Source: Thiotrichales bacterium (GTDB taxonomy: Bacteria > Pseudomonadota > Gammaproteobacteria > UWMA-0217). From it: DNA of 5,509 nucleotides. The stretch covers positions 1 through 5,509 of the forward strand of contig JANTGD010000264.1 of the NCBI GenBank assembly GCA_024763135.1, given 5' to 3'. The notes below the pieces were generated by a model. It saw nothing but the letters and a program-made list of their open reading frames with translations, was not told where the DNA came from and ran no database searches. Shown here one piece after another: positions 1 to 5,452 of the stretch (positions are counted from its first letter, which is position 1; each line of letters begins with the position of its first letter). The position numbers and the translations under genes are program-made.

Positions 1-114
1 TGCTCGACATGGAACAACCATGGCTTCGCAACAATGCCTTGTTCTGAACGCGTGGGTTTGCGCTGATATAGACAGTTTGGACTTGGCGGTGTACTAGAGA
101 CGCTCCGGGATGTG
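1..114. other. Region upstream of purD, no identifiable gene
   Basis: All three forward frames are open from the window edge and close at 45-47, 64-66 and 95-97, so the 3' tail of an upstream gene could lie here. purH often precedes purD in gammaproteobacteria, but no frame ends in the Arg-His-Phe-type tail typical of PurH, so that assignment is not supported. A 6-bp inverted repeat (GAACAA 12-17, TTGTTC 39-44) is present with a 21-base loop. A weak promoter-like pair, TAGACA (69-74) and TACTAG (92-97) with a 17-base spacer, is too degenerate in its -10 to rely on. Confidence 0.3.
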
Positions 115-119
115 AAGGA
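115..119 (+). promoter_or_regulatory. Ribosome binding site of purD
   Basis: AAGGA lies six bases before the ATG at 126, a normal Shine-Dalgarno distance. It supports that start over any later Met codon. Confidence 0.75.
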
Positions 120-125
120 TAGAAG

Positions 126-1409
126 ATGAAAATACTGGTAGTCGGTGGCGGCGGCCGAGAACACGCACTGGCCTGGAAGATTGCACAATCGCCACGGGTG
201 TCGCAGGTGTTTGTGGCGCCCGGCAATGCGGGGACCGCGCGGGAACCGGGTGTGGAAAACATCGCCATTCAGGCCGAGGATATCGATGAGCTGCTCGATT
301 TTGCGCGCCAGCAAGCGATCGACTTAACGGTCGTGGGGCCTGAGGCGCCACTGGTTGCCGGCATTGTTGATCGTTTTACAAAACAAGGGCTGCGCTGCTT
401 TGGCCCTTCCCGGGCCGCAGCCCAGTTGGAAGGCTCGAAAACTTTCACCAAGGATTTCCTCGCGCGTCATCAAATTCCCACCGCGGCTTATCAAAGTTTT
501 ACGGAAGTCGCAGCAGCAGTGGATTATATCCATGCCCAGGGCGCGCCTTTGGTGGTCAAGGCAGATGGTCTGGCCGCCGGGAAGGGCGTGATTCTTGCGC
601 AGAGCGAGGCGGAAGCCATCGCCGCAGTCGAGGATATGCTGGCGGGTAACGCCTTTGGTGACGCAGGACATCGTGTGGTGATCGAAGAATTTTTAACGGG
701 AGAAGAAGCCAGTTTCATCGTGATGGTCGACGGTGAGCATATTCTGCCGATGGCCAGTTCTCAGGATCACAAAGCCCGAGACGAAGGCGATCGTGGACCG
801 AATACCGGTGGCATGGGCGCTTACTCGCCCGCGCCTGTTGTGACACCGGAGATGCATGCCCGCATTATGTCTCAGGTGATTGAACCGACCGTGCAAGGAA
901 TGGCGGCGGAGGGACACCCTTTTACCGGGTTTCTTTACGCGGGGCTGATGATCGATGCCACGGGTAATCCAAAGGTACTGGAATATAATGTTCGTTTTGG
1001 CGATCCGGAAACTCAGCCCATTCTAATGCGTTTGCGCTCGGATCTGTTGGCACACATCGAGGCTGCCTTGCAGGGTCAACTGCATGCGCAGACGGCTGAA
1101 TGGGATGAGCGTGCGGCCTTGGGCGTGGTGTTGGCAGCAGGAGGCTATCCGGGCAGCTATCGAAAAGGAGATGTGATCAAAGGCTTACCAGAGGTAGAGT
1201 TACCCGATGCCAAGGTCTTTCACGCGGGCACGGCACTGCAAAATGGTGAGGTTGTGACGGCGGGCGGACGGGTATTGTGTGTTGTTGGTTTGGGTGATAG
1301 CGTCACCCTGGCGCAGCGGCGAGCTTATGAAGTGGTCGCACAGATCAGCTGGGATGGCATGTATTACCGGAGTGACATTGGCTATCGGGCCGCAGCCAGA
1401 GAGCGTTAG
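126..1409 (+). CDS. purD: Phosphoribosylamine-glycine ligase (GAR synthetase)
   Basis: This cytoplasmic ATP-grasp ligase joins glycine to 5-phosphoribosylamine with ATP hydrolysis, giving glycinamide ribonucleotide in the second step of purine synthesis. The 427 residues match the usual full-length bacterial enzyme. The N-terminal domain opens with the glycine-rich GGGGREHALAW (7-17) and has VGPEAPL (70-76). The ATP-grasp region shows GPSRAAAQLEGSK (94-106), the nucleotide-binding KADGLAAGKGV (145-155), EEFLTGEEAS (187-196), SSQDHKARD (211-219) and GPNTGGMGAYSPAP (224-237). The magnesium/ATP site VLEYNVRFGDPETQP (284-298) is intact. The C-terminal domain carries ALGVVLAAGGYPG (331-343). No frameshift or lost residue is visible. 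The start at 126 fits both the family N-terminus and the AAGGA site upstream. The acyltransferase gene begins seven bases after the stop, suggesting co-transcription. Confidence 0.97.
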   Translation: MKILVVGGGGREHALAWKIAQSPRVSQVFVAPGNAGTAREPGVENIAIQAEDIDELLDFARQQAIDLTVVGPEAPLVAGIVDRFTKQGLRCFGPSRAAAQLEGSKTFTKDFLARHQIPTAAYQSFTEVAAAVDYIHAQGAPLVVKADGLAAGKGVILAQSEAEAIAAVEDMLAGNAFGDAGHRVVIEEFLTGEEASFIVMVDGEHILPMASSQDHKARDEGDRGPNTGGMGAYSPAPVVTPEMHARIMSQVIEPTVQGMAAEGHPFTGFLYAGLMIDATGNPKVLEYNVRFGDPETQPILMRLRSDLLAHIEAALQGQLHAQTAEWDERAALGVVLAAGGYPGSYRKGDVIKGLPEVELPDAKVFHAGTALQNGEVVTAGGRVLCVVGLGDSVTLAQRRAYEVVAQISWDGMYYRSDIGYRAAARER

Positions 1410-1416
1410 CCCGGTG

Positions 1417-2172
1417 ATGGCTGCGATCCGACGTCTGTACCGACTGTTACTACTGGTGGGCCTTTTGCTGTGGGGTGTGCTGGCGACCGTGGCAATGTTG
1501 CCCCAAGTCAAACAAGGCATCCCAAACCAGCGTGTCCAACAAATTCGCCAGCGTTGGCTGGCTAGGGTCATCAGGGTACTAGGAATCGAGCCGGTCGTGC
1601 ACGGTGAACCGATGCAGCAACCCGGCCTTTGGGTGGCTAACCACATTTCCTGGGCCGATATCCCTTTGATCGGTAGTCTGGCACCGGTGGGGTTTCTCTC
1701 CAAAGCGGAAATTCGTAATTGGCCGATTATCGGTTGGTTGGCTGAGCACACTGGAACGCTGTTCATTCGCCGCGGAGATCGGAAGTCCTCGCTAGTGGTG
1801 ACGCGGCTGCTGTACACCCATATCAAGCAGGGGCACAGCATTTTGATCTTTCCGGAGGGCACCACCAGTCCGGGGGATGGCGTGCGACGCTTTCATGCGC
1901 GTTTGTTTGCGCCCGCGATAGACGCCCATCTTTTCATTCAGCCCGTAGCGATCTTTTACAGACACGAAAACGGAGCGCGTCACCAGTACATCCCGTTTGT
2001 TGATCACCAGCCATTTTTTGCGAATCTCTGGCGCTTGCTGGGCGATCGCCGGGTTAGGGCGGAAGTGTATTTTCTGCCGCCTATCCAAGGAGATCGATTT
2101 TCGGATCGGCGTTCATTGGCAGAGCAGGTACACGATTTAATTGAAACCAAAATCCATGCCGCACAAGCGTAG
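1417..2172 (+). CDS. Lysophospholipid (1-acyl-sn-glycerol-3-phosphate) acyltransferase
   Basis: This is a PlsC/LPLAT-family enzyme of 251 residues, expected to move an acyl chain onto the sn-2 position of lysophosphatidic acid or a related lysophospholipid at the inner membrane. One N-terminal hydrophobic segment (about 9-28) anchors it. All four family blocks are visible: the catalytic HX4D as NHISWAD (His76, Asp81), the acceptor-binding FIRRGD (116-121), FPEGTTS (145-151), and QPVAIFY (175-181). The frame is open back to 1279 inside purD, but that extension lacks family features. ATG 1417 (or the adjacent GTG 1414) puts the anchor at the N-terminus as usual. No good Shine-Dalgarno is present, so translation is probably coupled to purD, which ends seven bases earlier. 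The exact substrate cannot be told from sequence, and ornithine-lipid or other lysolipid acylation is possible, so no symbol is given. Confidence 0.9.
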   Translation: MAAIRRLYRLLLLVGLLLWGVLATVAMLPQVKQGIPNQRVQQIRQRWLARVIRVLGIEPVVHGEPMQQPGLWVANHISWADIPLIGSLAPVGFLSKAEIRNWPIIGWLAEHTGTLFIRRGDRKSSLVVTRLLYTHIKQGHSILIFPEGTTSPGDGVRRFHARLFAPAIDAHLFIQPVAIFYRHENGARHQYIPFVDHQPFFANLWRLLGDRRVRAEVYFLPPIQGDRFSDRRSLAEQVHDLIETKIHAAQA

Positions 2173-2320
2173 TACAGCTAACCAGATTTTTGTGCGAGAG
2201 CAGGCTCCAAATTTTCCCTGCATGCAGGAATCGTTGCCTCAATCCTGCTGCTACGGAAGATAAAATCGGTACGTCCCAGCGTATTGCCGGAGGACACACT
2301 ATCGGCTTGTCGCAGCAGTC
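2173..2320. other. Intergenic region with several small inverted repeats
   Basis: This is the first part of the gap behind the acyltransferase. It holds GAGC-AG-GCTC (2198-2207), the 12-bp perfect palindrome CCTGCATGCAGG (2217-2228), and GCAGGA (2224-2229) pairing with TCCTGC (2243-2248). The last two share bases and cannot form together. No hairpin here is followed by a T-run, so an intrinsic terminator for the purD unit is not evident. A forward open frame through the region lacks a ribosome site and coding character. Confidence 0.4.
2217..2228. repeat. 12-bp perfect palindrome
   Basis: CCTGCATGCAGG reads identically on both strands and lies 44 bases after the acyltransferase stop. It may be a protein-binding site or the base of an RNA hairpin. 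With no central loop, a cruciform or hairpin would need the inner bases unpaired. Confidence 0.5.
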
Positions 2321-2329
2321 TGATATATT
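2321..2329 (+). promoter_or_regulatory. Candidate extended -10 promoter of the CNB-domain gene
   Basis: TGATATATT fits the extended -10 form TGn plus a hexamer (TATATT, five of six matches to TATAAT). No good -35 hexamer sits 16-18 bases upstream (TTGTCG at 2307-2312 is too close), but extended -10 promoters can work without one. Transcription would start near 2336, giving a leader of roughly 107 bases. Confidence 0.4.
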
Positions 2330-2368
2330 GCTTTTTAGAGACGATCGGTCGGTGTTGAGACAAGCGCA

Positions 2369-2384
2369 GGCAAGCGTGCTTGCC
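2369..2384 (+). repeat. Leader hairpin 1 upstream of the CNB-domain gene
   Basis: GGCAAGC (2369-2375) and GCTTGCC (2378-2384) are perfect inverted repeats separated by GT. In RNA this gives a six- to seven-pair stem with a four- or two-base loop. There is no following T-run, so it is not an intrinsic terminator. Its 3' arm can also pair with the region of the ribosome binding site (CTTGC 2379-2383 with GCAAG 2426-2430). Confidence 0.5.
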
Positions 2385-2396
2385 GAGCGGGATGCC

Positions 2397-2412
2397 TTCG
2401 GCGAAAGCCGGA
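2397..2412 (+). repeat. Leader hairpin 2 with GAAA tetraloop
   Basis: Bases 2399-2402 (CGGC) and 2407-2410 (GCCG) close a GAAA loop, a stable GNRA tetraloop, and the stem extends by a U-G and a U-A pair to six pairs. It lies 30 bases before the start codon. GCCGA at 2382-2386 could instead pair with TCGGC at 2398-2402, which would disrupt this stem and the end of hairpin 1. Confidence 0.45.
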
Positions 2413-2427
2413 ATTTACATTTAAAGC

Positions 2428-2433
2428 AAGGGG
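2428..2433 (+). promoter_or_regulatory. Ribosome binding site of the CNB-domain gene
   Basis: AAGGGG ends nine bases before ATG 2443. A TTG codon at 2434 is in frame but directly abuts this site, so ATG 2443 is the better start. Confidence 0.65.
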
Positions 2434-2442
2434 TTGCAGGCT

Positions 2443-2931
2443 ATGGCGATATCCACCCAGGAACTGTACGATTTTTTCCACCAGTGTCATCTTTGTGAGT
2501 CGCTCACTTTTGATGAGGTGCGTACCCTCAAGGGGTATCTGAAGGAGCGCACCTTTGAACCGAATGAGGTCATTGCCGATATGGGCGAGGTGGGTGAAGC
2601 ACTCTATTTTGTGCTGGAAGGGCACCCGATTCTTACCCAGGGTAAGGGTGAAGCCGAGGTGAAGATCGCTGATCTGGCAGAGGGCAAGCTGGTCGGAGAA
2701 ATGTCTTTTTTCGATAAAAAGCCACGCAAGATACGCATGCGTGCTACAGAAAAACCTGTGAGAGTGTTGGTATTGACACGGCCCATGTATGAGCGCTTGC
2801 GCGTCGAGCACCCTATTATTGCGGTAAATTTACTGGAAAACGCAATTGTCAGCCTGGATTTCCTCATCCGCAATATGGGCGACAATATGGCCGATCTGTC
2901 GCGCTATTTGCATGGGCCGGGCAAGCGCTAA
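2443..2931 (+). CDS. Stand-alone cyclic nucleotide-binding (CNB) domain protein
   Basis: The 162-residue soluble protein is essentially one CNB (CAP effector-type) beta-roll domain. The N-terminal helix (about 5-18) is followed by the roll from about 22 to 118, including FEPNEVIADMGEVGEALYFVLEG (38-60), which matches the usual early strands. The phosphate-binding cassette is GEMSFFDKKPRKIRMRA (85-101). It keeps the Gly-Glu pair (85-86) and an arginine (95), but Lys96 sits where cAMP binders such as CRP have Ser or Thr. A long C-terminal helix (about 124-156) resembles the dimer helix of CRP, yet no helix-turn-helix follows, so this is not a standard transcription factor. Cys15-x-x-Cys18 lies in the N-terminal helix. 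It probably acts as a small sensor or adaptor working through a partner. The ligand is unknown. It has its own candidate promoter and structured leader. Confidence 0.85.
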   Translation: MAISTQELYDFFHQCHLCESLTFDEVRTLKGYLKERTFEPNEVIADMGEVGEALYFVLEGHPILTQGKGEAEVKIADLAEGKLVGEMSFFDKKPRKIRMRATEKPVRVLVLTRPMYERLRVEHPIIAVNLLENAIVSLDFLIRNMGDNMADLSRYLHGPGKR

Positions 2932-3064
2932 CAACGCATCCTGGTGGTGTTATCGCAGCCCGATTGACTGCGAGCTGAACTCACCTGTCGATTGACTTCG
3001 TCAGTTCTTACGGCTTGCTTAACCCATCATTCTGCTCTTTCCCGTTGAGGGCGAGGGCGCTATT
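2932..3064. other. Convergent intergenic spacer
   Basis: The spacer lies between the CNB-domain gene and the oppositely oriented MBL gene. It has a 6-bp inverted repeat (TCGCAG 2953-2958, CTGCGA 2968-2973, 9-base loop), which could be a weak stem after the CNB stop but has no T-run. CGATTGACT occurs at 2961-2969 and 2989-2997. No gene is seen. Confidence 0.4.
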
Positions 3065-3104
3065 CTGCAATGATGCTGCGATTGATACCAAAGCATCATT
3101 GCAG
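3065..3104. terminator. Candidate bidirectional terminator (12-bp inverted repeat)
   Basis: CTGCAATGATGC (3065-3076) and GCATCATTGCAG (3093-3104) pair perfectly across a 16-base loop. It sits between two converging genes, and one arm contains the last codons and the TGA stop of the MBL gene. On the plus strand it is followed by the T-rich TGATTCTTCTT. On the minus strand no T-run follows. It is probably a transcription end or an mRNA 3'-protecting stem. It is moderately rather than strongly GC-rich, so intrinsic termination is not certain. Confidence 0.5.
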
Positions 3105-4073
3105 TGATTCTTCTTCCAGCGACAAGTACACACCATACACATTCCGTCGGTGGGCTTCTTTAAAGGCAGGCAGGTGCTCAAACTCTGACCAGTCGGTGGC
3201 GTTGTAGGCCGTGTCAAAATCCTGCATCTCATCCACGGCTTTCTGCATGGCTTCCCGTATCGTTTTTAAATAGTTCAAGGTCATCTTAATTGCCTTGGCG
3301 GGATCTTTGGCAGCGGGCCCGTGTCCGGGAATCAGCGCCTTGATCCCACTTTGGTCAAACTTTTCCAGAATCTCCAACCAGTTTTTGGTGTTTGCGCTGC
3401 CTGTAAAGGGGATGCGCCCTTCGAAAATAATATCCCCTGAAATCAACACACCATCGTTCTTGACAAAAACGCTAAGATCTCCATCGGAATGTGCGGGCCC
3501 CAAATAATCAATATCGAGCTCGACATCCCCAATGGTCATGCTTACAGAATGGTCCAACACCACATCCGGTGGCACCAGGCGAGTCTGCTCGTTCACCCAG
3601 GGCGCTAAGGATTCACGCCGTTCAGCCAGTCGTTGCTGTGCTATCGGAGCATCGAGATACTTGTCATAACCTGCCGGTGCAATAATTTCCGCTCCCTGGT
3701 CCTTGAATACTTGCAGACCGTAGATATGATCTGCGTGATAGTGGGTAGTAATTACCTTGATGATGGGCTGGTCTGAAATCTCGCGTATTTTCTGTTCCAG
3801 CAGTACGGCCAGGGAGGGGCTGCCCAATGCATCCACCAAAACAATGCCCTGGTTGGTAATAATTACTGCCGCATTGGAAATAAAACCCTGATTTTCCGTC
3901 GCAATACCCGCAGCGCCCTGGGCGTAGTAGACATGCTCGCTAACGCGTTGCAGTTTCATCTCGACGGTAGCCGGTGGATATTCCGGCGTAGCGCAAAAAC
4001 CTGCGAGCGGTAGGTTCAGAAGAAAAAGCGTAAGAAAAAAGAAGGGTGAACGTCGTGTCTTCGCATTGATCAT
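3096..4073 (-). CDS. Exported MBL-fold zinc hydrolase
   Basis: This 325-residue metallo-beta-lactamase-superfamily enzyme has an N-terminal signal sequence: basic residues, a hydrophobic stretch (about 11-26) and a likely cut near residue 28, so it should act in the periplasm. Arg7-Arg8 gives a Tat-like but imperfect motif. The metal site is complete: THYHADH (His111, His113, Asp115, His116), His195 in GPAHSDGD, bridging Asp214 in SGDIIFEG, and His251 in IPGHGPA. Aspartate at 214 makes it glyoxalase-II-like rather than a class B1 lactamase with a zinc-binding cysteine. The C-terminal block LPAFKEAHRRNVYGVYLSLE (301-320) recurs, from memory, in an uncharacterised proteobacterial MBL group sometimes linked to SoxH-like proteins. 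The substrate is unknown. It converges on the CNB-domain gene and diverges from the membrane-protein gene, so it is probably transcribed alone. GAGG about ten bases upstream is a usable ribosome site. Confidence 0.9.
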   Translation of the reverse strand: MINAKTRRSPFFFLTLFLLNLPLAGFCATPEYPPATVEMKLQRVSEHVYYAQGAAGIATENQGFISNAAVIITNQGIVLVDALGSPSLAVLLEQKIREISDQPIIKVITTHYHADHIYGLQVFKDQGAEIIAPAGYDKYLDAPIAQQRLAERRESLAPWVNEQTRLVPPDVVLDHSVSMTIGDVELDIDYLGPAHSDGDLSVFVKNDGVLISGDIIFEGRIPFTGSANTKNWLEILEKFDQSGIKALIPGHGPAAKDPAKAIKMTLNYLKTIREAMQKAVDEMQDFDTAYNATDWSEFEHLPAFKEAHRRNVYGVYLSLEEESLQ

Positions 4074-4161
4074 ACGATGGGCCTCGCATGAAGAGTGAGG
4101 CGTGAGAGTACTGTTGATCCTATCGGTCAGGCAAGCATCGTTAATCTCGTCAGTCCTCTGG

Positions 4162-4189
4162 TTGATACCTATAGCAGACCGCCTGACAA
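4162..4189 (-). promoter_or_regulatory. Candidate promoter of the MBL gene
   Basis: Read on the minus strand, TTGTCA (4189-4184) is five of six to the -35 consensus and TATCAA (4167-4162) is four of six to the -10, with a 16-base spacer. The leader to ATG 4073 would be about 80 bases. Both boxes overlap repeat elements, which could be operator sites. Confidence 0.3.
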
Positions 4190-4343
4190 AGCCTTGACCC
4201 AGGGTGTAAGCCGGTTTGCTGTTTGCTAATTTGCGCTCTTTTTAGCATCGGTAAAATAGACGACGTACCAGGCTAAAAATCAGTCAAACCCCCAAAACAT
4301 ATCAGGTCATTGACGAGCGATGCCGGGGTACTGACGATGGTTC

Positions 4344-4372
4344 TTGCAAAGCCAGCTGTGTATTCCTATGCT
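4344..4372 (+). promoter_or_regulatory. Candidate promoter of the membrane-protein gene
   Basis: TTGCAA (4344-4349) and TATGCT (4367-4372) each match four of six consensus bases at the ideal 17-base spacing. Transcription would start near 4380, just ahead of the ribosome binding site, giving a leader of about 20 bases. Confidence 0.4.
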
Positions 4373-4387
4373 TTGTGGCTAGCGGGC

Positions 4388-4393
4388 AGGGAG
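4388..4393 (+). promoter_or_regulatory. Ribosome binding site deciding the membrane-protein start
   Basis: AGGGAG lies one base before ATG 4395 and seven bases before the in-frame ATG 4401. The spacing favours 4401. Confidence 0.55.
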
Positions 4394-4400
4394 AATGAGT

Positions 4401-5270
4401 ATGGGGCGGGGGGAAAACCCACGGGGCAAATCAAACATTGATACAACTGAGCTTCAGCAGCCCCGGGCGATGGTTGGCGGCTCGTCCTTCGAAGCGGTTT
4501 TGCCCGATCTGCGGGCGGTTTTGTTTCGCGGGGTCGTTTGGGCCTTTGTCGGGGCGTTGTATGCGGCGTTATTTTTGCCTGTTTTCGTAGTGACTAGCCA
4601 TTGGCTGCCTGACTGGGCTGCGGTGGTGATAGCCACGGTGGCCGCCAGTGCGGTGGGCGCCCTGGTCTATTCCAGCTCGCGACTTGCGGTATTGGTTGCG
4701 ATGGCAGCTAACTTTGTCGTGTTCCCAATATTGGTGACTCAGGGCATTTCCGCATCGCCCTGGTTGCCGGTACAGGGCGGTGTTGGGGCAGGCGCACTGG
4801 TCGGCTTGCTCTATGGCATGGGAGCTAAGGAGTCCAATGTCTACCGAGCCGATGCCAAACTCCTGGCAGGTGTGGTTGCTGGACTGCTGGTCTCGGTGAT
4901 CGCGGTTATTTGGCAATATTTTCTCGGTGTTTCGAGCGTAATTTGGCTCGTCACCGTACTGGCCCCGATCTGCGGTCTGATTTATGTGCAACTCTGCCCA
5001 ACTTTCGTTGTGCGCTTTAGCGATCTTCTGCCTCGCTATCTGGATGCGGCCGTCGCCGGCGCCATAGTGGGTGGGTTTATTGGCTTCGGTCTTTGGGTCA
5101 TGGGCGGAGTTGTGCTGGGCACCACACCCGAAGTCTGGACGGCCCCTATCCAGCGCATCGCGCAACTGCTGCCCCAAGCCCTGCCATTAGCGGCAATCGC
5201 CTCATTCATCCTGGGCCTGATGCGCTCCCTGCTGAAGGTCCAATGGAAGGATATGTACGACGAGCAATAG
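4401..5270 (+). CDS. Uncharacterised polytopic inner-membrane protein
   Basis: I do not recognise this family. From ATG 4401 the protein has 289 residues; ATG 4395 would add two. A polar, probably cytoplasmic N-terminal tail (1-40) is followed by about eight hydrophobic segments, roughly 44-64, 71-90, 95-115, 122-140, 153-173, 178-198, 215-239 and 259-277, ending in a short charged tail. Several segments carry glycine-zipper spacing (GGVGAGALVGLLYG near 126-139, AGVVAGLL near 156-163, AGAIVGGFIGFG near 219-230), typical of tightly packed helices in transporters or channels. Charged residues are almost confined to the loops, and no ATPase, protease or sensor motif is visible. The third-position pattern and lack of internal stops support real coding. 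It is divergent from the MBL gene with its own candidate promoter. Transport or membrane scaffolding is only a guess. Confidence 0.8.
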   Translation: MGRGENPRGKSNIDTTELQQPRAMVGGSSFEAVLPDLRAVLFRGVVWAFVGALYAALFLPVFVVTSHWLPDWAAVVIATVAASAVGALVYSSSRLAVLVAMAANFVVFPILVTQGISASPWLPVQGGVGAGALVGLLYGMGAKESNVYRADAKLLAGVVAGLLVSVIAVIWQYFLGVSSVIWLVTVLAPICGLIYVQLCPTFVVRFSDLLPRYLDAAVAGAIVGGFIGFGLWVMGGVVLGTTPEVWTAPIQRIAQLLPQALPLAAIASFILGLMRSLLKVQWKDMYDEQ

Positions 5271-5452
5271 CCGGCAGTGCTGAGAAAGCCAAAGCCAATG
5301 GGAGCCCGGGTACTTTTTGAATGCCCCAGCGCACTCGTCTTTTATCCGATGTTTGCGCATAACGACTCAGATTGTCCCTGGGACGCGCCAGCTCTTCGTT
5401 CAGAAATGGTCATTTAGAAATCTAAACTCACTGTCTTGCCTTGATTTGACGC
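5271..5452. other. 3' intergenic region with a palindrome
   Basis: No gene is supported. No strong hairpin with a T-run follows the membrane-protein stop, so its terminator is unclear. TTTAGA (5413-5418) and TCTAAA (5421-5426) form a perfect inverted repeat around AA, in a more AT-rich stretch than its surroundings, which could be an operator. TTGATT (5441-5446) and AATCAA (5467-5472) form another inverted repeat that runs past this region's end. Confidence 0.4.

Larger units (their letters stand above)
4074..4387. other. Divergent intergenic region
   Basis: Most of the 327 bases between the divergent MBL gene (-) and membrane-protein gene (+) are covered here. No open frame with a ribosome site was found. 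It holds candidate promoters for both genes, an approximate direct repeat (4111-4123 and 4158-4172) and a distant inverted repeat (GTCAGGC 4126-4132, GCCTGAC 4181-4187). A second forward promoter-like pair, TTGCGC (4231-4236) and TAAAAT (4252-4257), has a short 15-base spacer. Confidence 0.5.

Noticed and set aside
3..47. Possible C-terminal tail of PurH from the upstream gene
   Set aside because: None of the three forward frames carries the expected PurH ending, so purH, if present, ends before this window.
1279..1416. Longer acyltransferase starting inside purD
   Set aside because: The frame is open, but the extra 46 residues overlap the purD C-terminus and do not resemble the family. The membrane anchor follows ATG 1417 directly.
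1200..1865. 221-residue open frame on the minus strand
   Set aside because: It lies antisense to the end of purD and the acyltransferase, whose family motifs are intact. Its translation has no recognisable domain.
2361..2442. Cyclic-di-GMP (GEMM) or mini-ykkC riboswitch
   Set aside because: The two stems and GAAA loop are superficially similar, but the conserved GEMM core bases and the ACGR loops of mini-ykkC are absent.
2190..2498. 102-residue forward frame through the gap before the CNB-domain gene
   Set aside because: It has no ribosome site, overlaps the real gene in another frame, and its low-complexity translation has no family features. The inverted repeats suggest non-coding DNA.
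2335..2811. 158-residue open frame on the minus strand
   Set aside because: It is antisense to the CNB-domain gene and its leader, with no domain or convincing ribosome site.
3096..4073. True class B beta-lactamase (carbapenemase)
   Set aside because: The zinc-2 cysteine of class B1 is replaced by bridging Asp214, and the C-terminal region matches other MBL hydrolases, so antibiotic hydrolysis is not supported.
4569..5177. 202-residue open frame on the minus strand
   Set aside because: It is antisense to the membrane-protein gene. Its polar, His/Gln-rich translation is typical of a shadow of hydrophobic codons.
5349..5417. 22-codon forward open frame
   Set aside because: It has no ribosome site, recognisable motif or supporting context.
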